NCBI GenBank assembly: GCA_022865725.1 | Contig: JALHTP010000475.1 | Span: 1-14,287, forward strand | Source of the DNA: Methyloceanibacter sp. | GTDB taxonomy: Bacteria > Pseudomonadota > Alphaproteobacteria > Rhizobiales > Methyloligellaceae | Direction of reading: 5' to 3' | DNA: 14,287 bases | In this document: positions 6,702 to 13,542 of the stretch, piece by piece | How positions within the stretch are numbered: position 1 is the first letter of the stretch | How the letters are laid out: every line of letters begins with the position of its first letter | Position numbers and translations under genes: made by a program | Notes under the pieces: generated by a model | The model's database searches: none | The model's input: only the letters and a program-made list of their open reading frames with translations | What the model was told of the DNA's origin: nothing

Positions 6702-6747
6702 CCTCACCCTGAGGGGGCTCGGGAACGCGCCGTCTCGAAGGGCGAGG
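6702..6747 (-). repeat. REP-like palindromic element, copy 2 (inverted)
   Basis: CCTCACCCT (6702-6710) pairs with AGGGCGAGG (6739-6747), with one mismatch. Read on the minus strand it has the same order as copy 1: outer arm, then TCGAGACG, a variable GC-rich core, then CTCAGG and the second arm. The hairpin ends eight bases from the ndh stop codon and could also act in its 3' end formation. Confidence 0.6.
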
Positions 6748-6754
6748 CCCCGAC

Positions 6755-8416
6755 TTAAGGCGAAGTCTCGAGCTCGTGCTTGTGGTTGGCGCTGCCCGGC
6801 GCGAAGGACTTGTCGGCGCCGCCGAAGGTCCTCTCGATATAGTCCTTGAAATAGCTCTCCAGGATGGGGAAGGCGCGGGCAAGCCGCGTGAAGTCCTTCT
6901 GCGCGATGAAGAGGAGAATACCGTCCTCCAGCGCCACCACGAGGCCGGTCCGAAGCGCCGAGCGGAGCAGCACCCGCTCGCCGAAATGATCGCCGGGTGC
7001 GAAGACCTTCTCGAAATGCTCGCCGGTCTCGGGATTGTCGATGGTGAGCCTGAAGGTCCCTTTCGTCACCGTATAGAAGCCGTCGATCAGCATGCCGGGC
7101 TCGAACACCTTGTCGCCCTTGCGGTAGTGGATGTAGCGGGTCGCGGGCGGCGTCGACTGGATCTGCACGATGTTCGGCGGCATGACGCTGTTCAGGAGCC
7201 AGGTCACGCCCACCCGGAACTTGGCGGCGAAGCCCGGCAGGAACGAGAGATAGAAGCCGCGCCAGAGCAGCCAGGCAAGCGTGCCGGAGAGCTTGATGCC
7301 GTAGACGTCGGCGACGGCCTTGCTCATGCCGAGCGAGGCCAGCGACCCCTTCGACGTATAGGCGAAGGGCGTGAGCTCTTTGCCCTCGATCTTGGCGATG
7401 ATGTTGTCCGCAAGCTGCTTCCCTTCGCGCACCGCGAACTGCGCCGTCTGGGTCGCGTAATCCGCCGGGTCCTCGCCCGGGGTCTCGATCAGCGGGATTA
7501 GCGCCGCGTCGCCGAGCGCCCACACGCCCTCGCGCCCCGGCACGCGCATGAAGCGGTCGGTCTTGATGCGGCCCCACTGCATGTCGAGGCCGAGCGACTC
7601 CACCAGCCGCTGCGGTCCATTGCCGATCGTGGCGACGATGGTCGAGGTCGGGATGATGCGGCCGTCGGTCAGCTCGACGCCCGTGCCGGTGGCCGATTTG
7701 GTGCCGACGCCGGTCAAGACCTCGATGCCGTGAATTTGTAAGCGCCGCGTCGCGTATTCGGCGAGGTCGGCCGGGAAGCTCGGCAGGATGCGCTTGGCAT
7801 ATTCCACGAGGTAGAAGCGGATCTCCTCGGGCTTGATGTTCGAATAATATTTCAGCGCGCGACGGACCAGCTCGCGCGTCTCCGCCACGGTCTCGACGCC
7901 GGAAAAGCCCGCGCCCACCACCACGAAAGTCAGAAGCTGCTGCCGCACGTCGGGCTCGTCCGTGACGTCGGCCGCTTCGAGGCAGCCGATGACATGCGTG
8001 CGCAAGCGGTGCGCGTCCGCCAGGTCTTTCATGGTGAGCGCATGCTCGGGCAGCCCGGGGAAGCGGTTTAGGTCCACGCTGGTGCCGAGCGCGATCACCA
8101 GCTCGTCATAGGGGAGGTCGACGGGGATGCGCCGGGTTCCCTGCACGACGGTCACGGTCTTCTTGGCGAAGTCGATGCCCATCACTTCGGCCTGGCGCAC
8201 CTGCAGCCGGCGCAGCAGCTGGCGCAGGGGCACGACCGCGTCGGCGGAATGGATGCTCGACGCCGCGACCTCCGGCAGAAGCGGCTGGAAGACGAAATAA
8301 TTGTTGGCGTTGACCAGCTCGACCTCGGCCTTGCCGCGGCCCTGCCGCTCGAGCGCCTTGGCGGCGAACACGCCGCCGAAGCCGCCCCCGATGACGAGGA
8401 CCTTCTTCTTTTCCAT
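6755..8416 (-). CDS. ndh: Type II NADH dehydrogenase (NDH-2) fused to a C-terminal cyclic-nucleotide-binding domain
   Basis: A 553-residue protein. The first 430 or so residues form a type II NADH:quinone oxidoreductase, a peripheral membrane flavoprotein that passes electrons from NADH to quinone without pumping protons. Visible are the FAD-binding VLVIGGGFGG (residues 6-15), NNYFVFQPLLPEVA, the NAD-binding VVVGAGFSGVE, the GVWALGDAA segment, and a hydrophobic, aromatic stretch (WLLWRGFYLSFLPGF) typical of membrane attachment. The last 115 residues form a CRP-like cNMP-binding fold: GDKVFEPGMLIDGFYTVTKG, then GDHFGERVLLRSALRTG, a recognisable phosphate-binding cassette with Glu and Arg kept. 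The start is ATG 8416, just before the Rossmann motif; an upstream ATG at 8470 would add 18 unlikely residues. The substrate class is secure; ligand binding by the extra domain is inferred. Confidence 0.9.
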   Translation of the reverse strand: MEKKKVLVIGGGFGGVFAAKALERQGRGKAEVELVNANNYFVFQPLLPEVAASSIHSADAVVPLRQLLRRLQVRQAEVMGIDFAKKTVTVVQGTRRIPVDLPYDELVIALGTSVDLNRFPGLPEHALTMKDLADAHRLRTHVIGCLEAADVTDEPDVRQQLLTFVVVGAGFSGVETVAETRELVRRALKYYSNIKPEEIRFYLVEYAKRILPSFPADLAEYATRRLQIHGIEVLTGVGTKSATGTGVELTDGRIIPTSTIVATIGNGPQRLVESLGLDMQWGRIKTDRFMRVPGREGVWALGDAALIPLIETPGEDPADYATQTAQFAVREGKQLADNIIAKIEGKELTPFAYTSKGSLASLGMSKAVADVYGIKLSGTLAWLLWRGFYLSFLPGFAAKFRVGVTWLLNSVMPPNIVQIQSTPPATRYIHYRKGDKVFEPGMLIDGFYTVTKGTFRLTIDNPETGEHFEKVFAPGDHFGERVLLRSALRTGLVVALEDGILLFIAQKDFTRLARAFPILESYFKDYIERTFGGADKSFAPGSANHKHELETSP

Positions 8417-8499
8417 TGGCTTGCCAAGTCTGGCTATGTCTCGGGCCAAATACCTACGCCAATGCTGCACTGCGTCAAGTCACGCGATGGCACAGGGTG

Positions 8500-8521
8500 A
8501 TGCCCGGTAGGGGCCGGGCAT
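8500..8521. terminator. Strong GC hairpin between the acyltransferase gene and ndh
   Basis: ATGCCCGG (8500-8507) and CCGGGCAT (8514-8521) form a perfect 8-bp stem with a six-base loop, 24 bases after the acyltransferase stop on the minus strand. No U-tract follows, so it is at best an imperfect intrinsic terminator or an mRNA 3' stabilising hairpin. Confidence 0.4.
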
Positions 8522-8545
8522 ACGAGGCTGAGATCGGGACGAAAC

Positions 8546-9616
8546 CTACTCGGCCGCCATGAGGCGCGGAGGAGAGGCCGCGAACTCTGGGTCAGCCTCC
8601 GGAGCCAGAGCCGGCAGACGCGCGGGCTCGAGCTTGGCCCAAGCGGGCCGCTTGAACAGGAAGCGCGCCCGTGTGTCCCTCACCGCGGCGTAGAACAGCA
8701 GCGGGGTGATGGCGGCAACAAGGGTGACGATGAGCGCGACGATCCCGAGATCGAGTCCGGGAGCGAATTTGAGCAGCGCGGTCCGCGTCGCCGCCATCGG
8801 CAGGAAGAAAGCGAGATAGACCACGATCGAGTTCTGCCCGGCATGGCGCAAGGGCCGTGCCCAGCCGGATGTGGACAGCAGCGTCGAGACCGTGACAACG
8901 GCAGCCGCGCCAAGAAAGCCGAGGAACAGACCGACGACGGGAAGCACCGAGACGCCCTCGTAGACCATTATCCCCTCGAACACGGCCCAAGCCAGGAGGA
9001 GGAGCGTCGCTTCGCGCCGGTTCTCGACGACGCGCGCGGCCAAATCGAACACGTAAGGCGCCAGCACATAGCCTGAGTAGAAATAGACGAAGCGGGAGCA
9101 GAACTCGTCGATCACCATCGCGCCGGTCTCGACATGCGCGACCTGCAACAGCGCCGCGATCAACCAGATCAACGCTTGCGGCACGGTGCGGGTGGCCTTG
9201 GTCACCACGAAGAAGATGGGCAGGAGATAGATGAACCAGAGCGTGCCGAAAGGCTGGACGAAGGAGAGCGCATAGGCTTCCGCGACGCCCGCCCAGCCCT
9301 GCTCATGAGCGAATTGGGGGGCCTTGAAGGCGAACTGGATGGTGACCCAGAGCGCGTAGAAATAGGCGAAATGCACCACCTTGCGGTCGAGATAATCGTG
9401 CCATTTCCGGTCGATGACGCGGGCGAGGAACAGTCCCGAAATGAGAAAGAAATCGGGCATGCGGAAGGGTTTGGCGAAGGCGACGACGGCCCCCATGAAG
9501 CTGCCGGCCCCGGCCGCCTCCTCGACGCCCAGGGTCGAATGCATCATGACCACCATGACGATGCAAAAACCCTTGGCGTAGTCGACCCAAGCCACCCGGT
9601 CTTGGTTAAGCTCCAT
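8546..9616 (-). CDS. Acyltransferase-3 family integral membrane protein
   Basis: A 356-residue multi-spanning membrane protein of the acyltransferase-3 (OafA/NodX/OpgC-like) family, which moves acetyl or succinyl groups onto surface sugars or glucans. The opening RVAWVDYAKGFCIVMVVMMH with His26, then FRMPDFFLISGLFL, are family signatures. About ten hydrophobic segments follow, including IWLIAALLQV, VLPVVGLFLGFLGAAAV and LGIVALIVTLVAAI. The C-terminal tail of roughly 35 residues is Pro/Ala-rich and soluble. The ATG at 9616 is chosen over an upstream one at 9727 because conservation starts here and GGGGAGA precedes it. The acceptor substrate cannot be inferred; no glycosyltransferase genes are nearby. 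Confidence 0.85.
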   Translation of the reverse strand: MELNQDRVAWVDYAKGFCIVMVVMMHSTLGVEEAAGAGSFMGAVVAFAKPFRMPDFFLISGLFLARVIDRKWHDYLDRKVVHFAYFYALWVTIQFAFKAPQFAHEQGWAGVAEAYALSFVQPFGTLWFIYLLPIFFVVTKATRTVPQALIWLIAALLQVAHVETGAMVIDEFCSRFVYFYSGYVLAPYVFDLAARVVENRREATLLLLAWAVFEGIMVYEGVSVLPVVGLFLGFLGAAAVVTVSTLLSTSGWARPLRHAGQNSIVVYLAFFLPMAATRTALLKFAPGLDLGIVALIVTLVAAITPLLFYAAVRDTRARFLFKRPAWAKLEPARLPALAPEADPEFAASPPRLMAAE

Positions 9617-9754
9617 GCCGCATGTCTCCCCTGCCGTCTCCCCGCGGGACGTTGAGGAGACTATTGCAAGCCAGAAGCCAGAAGCCCCTAAGCCGGAGCG
9701 CAAGGGTTGATTTCGGGTCCCGCACAACAGATGTTCGGCCTCTCGTGACCGGCG

Positions 9755-9782
9755 TTGCTTAATTTGAGGCGTTTGGTCTAGG
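9755..9782 (+). promoter_or_regulatory. Possible promoter of the tRNA-Arg gene
   Basis: TTGCTT (9755-9760) and TCTAGG (9777-9782) are 16 bases apart and end 14 bases before the mature tRNA 5' end, a normal spacing. The -10 box is a poor match. The rest of the 180 bp between 9617 and 9796 shows nothing else that I can identify. Confidence 0.3.
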
Positions 9783-9796
9783 GTCGGCGCGGATCA

Positions 9797-9873
9797 GCAC
9801 CCGTAGCTCAGTTGGATAGAGCGTTGCCCTCCGAAGGCAGAGGTCACAGGTTCGAATCCTGTCGGGTGCGCCA
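9797..9873 (+). tRNA. tRNA-Arg, anticodon CCG
   Basis: A complete 77-nt cloverleaf with an encoded CCA end. The acceptor arm GCACCCG pairs with CGGGTGC; the D arm is GCTC/GAGC around AGTTGGATA; the anticodon stem TTGCC/GGCAG encloses the loop CTCCGAA with anticodon CCG at 9831-9833; the T arm is ACAGG-TTCGAAT-CCTGT. It reads the CGG arginine codon. No duplicated 3' end (att-like repeat) is visible nearby. Confidence 0.97.
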
Positions 9874-9963
9874 AACGCGTGATGAAAATGCTGAAAATTG
9901 GCGTAAGCTGTGAATCACCCAAAGCTTCAGGGTAGGGAGCCAACTCGCAAAGGAGATGACGAC

Positions 9964-10125
9964 ATGAGGAAGTTTATGATGGTGGCGGCAGCCGCGGCGA
10001 TTGCGCTCGTCGGTTTGTCGGCCAACACATGTGGCGGCGGCGAGGAGAAGAAGTCGGATACGCCTCCGGCAGAGTCAGCGCCGCCCGCAGCGACGCCCCC
10101 GGCCGAAGCACCGCCGGCGCAATAG
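9964..10125 (+). CDS. Very small secreted Pro/Ala-rich protein
   Basis: A 53-residue protein I do not recognise. The ATG at 9964 has AAGGAG nine bases upstream; the frame is open from an upstream codon near 9910 but that part lacks a ribosome site. Residues 1-21 form a signal peptide (MRKFMMVAAAAAIALVGLSA). One Cys follows in NTCGGGEEKK, but the residues before it (A-N-T) fit the lipobox poorly, so a lipoprotein is uncertain. The remainder is low complexity (PPAESAPPAATPPAEAPP), suggesting an unstructured periplasmic or envelope peptide. It lies 90 bp after the tRNA gene. Confidence 0.65.
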   Translation: MRKFMMVAAAAAIALVGLSANTCGGGEEKKSDTPPAESAPPAATPPAEAPPAQ

Positions 10126-10147
10126 CCGACGCACCGCGCTTCTTTGG

Positions 10148-10175
10148 GCTCGGCCGCTGGCTTGCGGCCTTGAGC
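10148..10175. terminator. Hairpin between the convergent small-protein and bcp genes
   Basis: GGCCGC (10152-10157) pairs with GCGGCC (10164-10169) around TGGCTT, and GCTC/GAGC extend the stem with a two-base bulge. It sits between two convergent genes, where a shared terminator would be expected, but lacks a T-run on either side. Confidence 0.35.
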
Positions 10176-10222
10176 ACTGACCTAGGCCGGCTACGGCGGG
10201 ACTCTCTCGCTCGGATGCCGGC

Positions 10223-10690
10223 CTATTTCAGCGCCTCCGCGGCGGCGAGCACCGCATCGGCGTGGCCGTCCACCTTCACTTTCCGCCAGACATTGCGGAC
10301 GACGCCCTTGCCGTCGATGAGGAAGGTCGACCGTTGGATGCCCATGTATTTTTTGCCATACATGCTCTTCTCCGCCCAGACGCCGTAGGCCTGGCAGATT
10401 TTGCCGTCCTCGTCCGAGGCGAGCGGGAAGGGGAGCTTGAACTTCTTCTTGAACTTGTCGTGGCTCGCGACTGAATCGCGCGAGATGCCGATGACCTGAG
10501 CCTTGACCTTGGCGAAGTCGGGAAGCTGGTCGCGAAAGGCGCAAGCTTCCGTCGTGCAGCCCGGCGTGTCGTCCTTGGGATAGAAATAGAGCGCGACCGG
10601 CTTTCCCTTCAGCGCCTTGAGCGAGATCGTGCCGCCCCCGTCGGCCGGCAAGGTGAAATCCGGCGCCTTGTCTCCCACCTCCAAGCTCAT
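10223..10690 (-). CDS. bcp: Peroxiredoxin of the BCP/PrxQ type (thioredoxin-dependent peroxidase)
   Basis: A 155-residue thiol peroxidase of the BCP/PrxQ family that reduces hydrogen peroxide and organic hydroperoxides in the cytoplasm using thioredoxin. The active site reads YFYPKDDTPGCTTEACAFRD. The peroxidatic Cys45 and the resolving Cys50 are five residues apart, so this is the atypical two-Cys form. Length is normal for the family. The start at 10690 is supported by GGGAGGAG seven bases upstream and by the conserved MSLEVGDKAPDFTLP N-terminus; an ATG at 10738 upstream is in frame but unconserved. It is transcribed away from the MBOAT remnant and converges with the small secreted protein gene. 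Confidence 0.95.
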   Translation of the reverse strand: MSLEVGDKAPDFTLPADGGGTISLKALKGKPVALYFYPKDDTPGCTTEACAFRDQLPDFAKVKAQVIGISRDSVASHDKFKKKFKLPFPLASDEDGKICQAYGVWAEKSMYGKKYMGIQRSTFLIDGKGVVRNVWRKVKVDGHADAVLAAAEALK

Positions 10691-10760
10691 CGTCTCTCCT
10701 CCCGAAGTTCGAGTTTGAACCGCGCGCGAGTTAAGCATCTTTGCCGAAGGACGGCACCGC

Positions 10761-11222
10761 CTAGCGCGAGGTCGTCGCCGGAGGGCTAGGTCCCGCCAGA
10801 TAGCGATAGACGCCGTCCTCGGCGTCGCGCCGGCGCTCCATCGCCTCCTTGATACGCAGGATGAAGGCCTTGGCGATCGCGGGTGCGGAAATGGCTCGCA
10901 TCCCAGTAGTTCTCGGCGTTCAGCGTCCAGGGCGAAGCGATGCCAGATATTTGAAGAAGGCGAGCACCGCGAGATTGGCCGCGATGCCGAACACGATCCA
11001 GAGCCGCGAAGGAAGCCGGATATAGGCTTCCGCGATCAGCCAGGTGGCGACCGTCTGGCCGACCAGGAGAGGCACGAAGCGCAAATCCCACCAGGCATAG
11101 AACAGGAGCGAGGCGAGGATCAGGATCGCCTCCCGCAGGATCGGCCGTTCGGCTGCAAGGTAATAGGCGGCGAGCACCGCAGGCAGGAACAGCAGGATGA
11201 ACACCTGCGACTGGAACAACAT
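10761..11222 (-). pseudogene. Remnant of an MBOAT acyltransferase locus, deleted and frameshifted
   Basis: The first 91 or so codons (from ATG 11222) match the N-terminus of an AlgI-like MBOAT O-acyltransferase: MLFQSQVFILLFLPAVLAAYY, then LLFYAWWDLRFVPLL and LAVLAFFKYLAS. A functional MBOAT has about 450-500 residues. Here the family sequence stops after FFKY near 10940. In another frame follows SPWTLNAENYWDASHFRT, and after a further one-base shift at 10881-10883 AIAKAFILRIKEAMERRRD to a TAG at 10761. This tail resembles the end of the SGNH/AlgJ-like partner protein commonly encoded next to MBOAT genes. The simplest reading is that a large deletion joined the start of one gene to the end of its partner, with later frameshifts. 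The partner assignment is inference from memory of the family. Confidence 0.7.
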
Positions 11223-11267
11223 GGCGAGGGGCGCCCCCGATTTGACTGCCGGATACTAGCAGCGAGG

Positions 11268-11729
11268 CTAAGCCAAGCGCTTGGTCATTCTGACATGCGG
11301 AATGGTGTTCTCCTCGAACGGCTCGCCTTGCGCAAGGTAGCCATGCGCCGCGTAGAAGCCATCGGCGCCGAGCCGGGCATTGAGCACGATGAGGCGGTAG
11401 CCTTCGCCGCGCGCCCAGTCCTCGGCACGCGCAAGCAGGCGCGCTCCGATCCCTTCCCGCCGTCTATTTTCGGCAACCGCCATCTGGCGGAGCTGCACGG
11501 TCCCGCTATCCAGCTTCTTGAGCGAGACCGAGCCCACCACGGCGCCTTGATCGGTGGCGCAGAAATGCCGGCGGAGCGCGTCGTCGGCGCGCTCCTCTTC
11601 CGCGAGCATCAATCCGAGCGGCTGGCGCAGGACCGCTTCGCGCAAAGCGAGCGCCTGGCAATAGAGGCCCGAGCCGTAAGGCGCCTCGACCAGGAGAACG
11701 CCGTCGCCTTCCGCCGCTTGAGCCTTCAT
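11268..11729 (-). CDS. GNAT-family N-acetyltransferase
   Basis: A 153-residue GNAT acetyltransferase with the acetyl-CoA-binding motif A in LRQMAVAENRRREGIGARLL (R/Q-x-x-G-x-G/A pattern), followed by AEDWARGEGYRLIVLNAR and GFYAAHGYLAQGEPFEE-NTIPHVRM, the typical C-terminal strands. The pattern resembles YjcF/ElaA-like proteins; the acceptor amine is unknown. The start is the ATG at 11729, whose ATGA overlaps the stop of the upstream esterase gene by four bases, so translation is probably coupled. Further upstream codons in this frame lie inside the esterase gene. It ends 45 bp before the MBOAT remnant. Confidence 0.88.
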   Translation of the reverse strand: MKAQAAEGDGVLLVEAPYGSGLYCQALALREAVLRQPLGLMLAEEERADDALRRHFCATDQGAVVGSVSLKKLDSGTVQLRQMAVAENRRREGIGARLLARAEDWARGEGYRLIVLNARLGADGFYAAHGYLAQGEPFEENTIPHVRMTKRLA

Positions 11730-12808
11730 GGCGTCGCGGCAAGCTGCTCGACCATGGCCCAGATCGCTTTGATCTGCGGCGCGTCCTTGCCGAGATAGTC
11801 GAGACCGGTATAGCCCCACCAGTCCCAGCAGCCCTTGGGGTTGATCGTGGCGCTCGCCTTCGCTTGCGGAAAGAGGATGACGAGCCGGTTCTGGTCGGCG
11901 ATCTCGGCGTAGCCAGCCCCCTTGACGAAACTATCGCCTACCGCCTCGCGCGACTGCTCGCAGCCGTGCAGGGCGATATGCACCCGGCAGCCCGGCTGCT
12001 CGGAGCAACTTTGCGGGACGTAGACCACGCCCTCGTCGGCGAACCCGTCGCCGGGCTCGGAGAATGGCTGCTGGTCGAACAAGATGAAGCGGCCGGCCGG
12101 CGGCGAAGGCGAAGCGGCCTCGGCCAGCGGACCGTAGATCCAGGCGAGGATGGCTTTGGCCTGGTCGTAGCCGCAATTGCTCACGTAAGGCGTGTCGGAG
12201 ATTCCGCACGCCACGCCGCCGCCCTGCGCGGTGATCAGAGCGTGGCCGCCATCGCCCTCGATCAGCGTCGTGTTGCTCTCGTCGACGCCCACCTCCTTGT
12301 AGAAGCGCTGCGCGGCCTTCACCACCGCGAGCGCGACCGTGTCGTCTTTCTTGCCGGAATAGAGATAGACGTTGTCGCCGGCGAGCCCGGCAATCGGGTC
12401 GATGGCGCCGTCGTCGGCAAGCTCCTTGGCCCGAGCCGCCAGTGCCACGGGATCTGGCGTCCCCAAGCTTGTCTGCATGCATTGATAGAGCGCTTGCGTA
12501 CCGTTCTGCGCCACGGCGGTCGGCCAAAACGGAAAGATTCGGCTCGCCGAGCTCTCGGCGCATGCATAGGGCCCGCCCGCGACGATGCCGGCGCCGACGA
12601 TGTCCTTGGCGTGCGCCACTTGGATCTGCCCCGCCATGTAAGCGCCCGAGGAAAGCCCGGAGACGGAGGTTGCGGCGAGATCGGCGCCGAGCTTGGGCAG
12701 CGCCTCTGCCGCGCGCGACTCCGTCGCGAGCACAGGCGCCGCTGCCAACGCGAGCAGCGCCAGCCTGGCGAGGACGCGTGGAGCGCTCTCCGACTTCTTC
12801 CGATCCAT
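11726..12808 (-). CDS. Secreted PHB-depolymerase-like esterase (alpha/beta hydrolase)
   Basis: A 360-residue secreted hydrolase related to periplasmic poly(3-hydroxybutyrate) depolymerases such as that of Rhodospirillum rubrum. Residues 1-34 look like a signal peptide (basic MDRKK start, LARLALLALAAAPVLA core, cut near SRAA). The lipase box SVSGLSSGAY places the nucleophile at Ser53. Asp in SGKKDDTVAL and His in GDGGHALIT are good candidates for the other triad members. The downstream IALHGCEQS oxyanion-type loop and NPKGCWDWWGYTG are hallmark blocks of the family. Several Cys residues fit an exported protein. ATG 12808 has GAGGAGG upstream; the frame continues to 12907 without a good site. 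Polymer versus small-ester substrate cannot be decided; no PHA synthesis genes are in the window. Confidence 0.82.
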   Translation of the reverse strand: MDRKKSESAPRVLARLALLALAAAPVLATESRAAEALPKLGADLAATSVSGLSSGAYMAGQIQVAHAKDIVGAGIVAGGPYACAESSASRIFPFWPTAVAQNGTQALYQCMQTSLGTPDPVALAARAKELADDGAIDPIAGLAGDNVYLYSGKKDDTVALAVVKAAQRFYKEVGVDESNTTLIEGDGGHALITAQGGGVACGISDTPYVSNCGYDQAKAILAWIYGPLAEAASPSPPAGRFILFDQQPFSEPGDGFADEGVVYVPQSCSEQPGCRVHIALHGCEQSREAVGDSFVKGAGYAEIADQNRLVILFPQAKASATINPKGCWDWWGYTGLDYLGKDAPQIKAIWAMVEQLAATP

Positions 12809-12932
12809 ACTCCGATCCTCCTCAGCGCTGCTTGAGGACAGCATCGCTCTCAAGGTGACCAACGCGAGTGTCCGCTCGAAGGGTCCTGGAAACTTTTTCG
12901 TGGTCATTCTGCCTCATGAGACCAAAAACCGC

Positions 12933-12960
12933 TTGCATCGGTGGAACGTGGGTGTAAATA
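12933..12960 (+). promoter_or_regulatory. Possible promoter of speDE
   Basis: TTGCAT (12933-12938) and TAAATA (12955-12960) are 16 bases apart, giving a predicted 5' leader of about 40 nt before the speD ATG. They lie in the 197-bp region between the divergent esterase gene and speD, which otherwise shows no clear structure. Confidence 0.3.
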
Positions 12961-13005
12961 GCGCCTCGTTTAGACTTGGAACATCTGCTGGTTGGGGAGG
13001 ACGCC

Positions 13006-13542
13006 ATGTCCAGTGACGCCCTCTTCCAATTGGGGATGGACTTGGATCATGGTTCAAGCACCGCCCAAACGGAAGAAAAGCTTTCCCGGTGCCTCTCTCC
13101 TGACGGAGAGGAGCGCAAGGACTTTTTCTGTGAGCGTGATGGGGTCAGCTATGCTGGTACCCATCTCATCATCGATCTCGTTCGGGCGGAACGCCTTGAC
13201 GAATTAGATCACATCGAGACAACGCTCAGACGTTGTGTCGAGGTTGCGGGCGCGACGCTCCTGCACATCCATCTCCATCACTTTACCCCGAACGGGGGAG
13301 TGTCGGGGGTGGCGGTGCTAGCAGAGTCCCACATCTCGATTCATACCTGGCCGGAATACGGCTACGCCGCGCTTGATGTCTTCATGTGCGGCCAAACCAA
13401 TCCGCGACGATCCATCGACGTTTTGAAAGAGGCGTTCACGCCTGGCAAGGTGGTCGTCAAAGAGCATATGCGCGGCAAGGAGATGAACAGATGGACGGGT
13501 GGGTCGAAGAGACGCTCCACCGGGGCTTCCGTGTCCGTCTGA
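13006..13542 (+). CDS. speD: S-adenosylmethionine decarboxylase proenzyme (class 1B, pyruvoyl enzyme)
   Basis: A 178-residue proenzyme that decarboxylates S-adenosylmethionine to supply the aminopropyl donor for spermidine. The motif LAESHISIHTWPEYGY contains the Glu-Ser self-cleavage site: Ser108 becomes the pyruvoyl group; His109, His113 and Cys128 (in DVFMCG) correspond to Ser63, His64, His68 and Cys83 of the Thermotoga enzyme with a constant offset of 45. All processing and catalytic residues are therefore present. Compared with the roughly 125-residue class 1B enzymes it has an extra polar N-terminus of about 45 residues and a basic tail. GGGGAGG lies seven bases before the ATG at 13006. 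The last 52 bp overlap speE. Confidence 0.95.
   Translation: MSSDALFQLGMDLDHGSSTAQTEEKLSRCLSPDGEERKDFFCERDGVSYAGTHLIIDLVRAERLDELDHIETTLRRCVEVAGATLLHIHLHHFTPNGGVSGVAVLAESHISIHTWPEYGYAALDVFMCGQTNPRRSIDVLKEAFTPGKVVVKEHMRGKEMNRWTGGSKRRSTGASVSV

Noticed and set aside
6565..6882. N-terminal extension of the polA reading frame by 106 codons
   Set aside because: The frame runs through the REP-like repeats and antisense through the end of ndh. The polA homology begins right after the ATG at 6564.
9665..9690. Short direct repeat of AGCCAGAA
   Set aside because: Only two units of eight bases; too short to be more than chance or slippage.
9797..9873. tRNA-Arg gene as an attachment site for an integrated element
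   Set aside because: No repeat of the tRNA 3' end and no integrase gene are visible in the window.
9964..10125. Lipoprotein reading of the small Pro/Ala-rich protein
   Set aside because: The residues before the Cys (Ala-Asn-Thr) do not fit the lipobox well, so I call it only secreted.
11864..12835. Long open frame of 323 codons on the plus strand
   Set aside because: It is antisense to the esterase gene, whose motifs and signal peptide are clear. Long antisense frames are expected at this G+C content.
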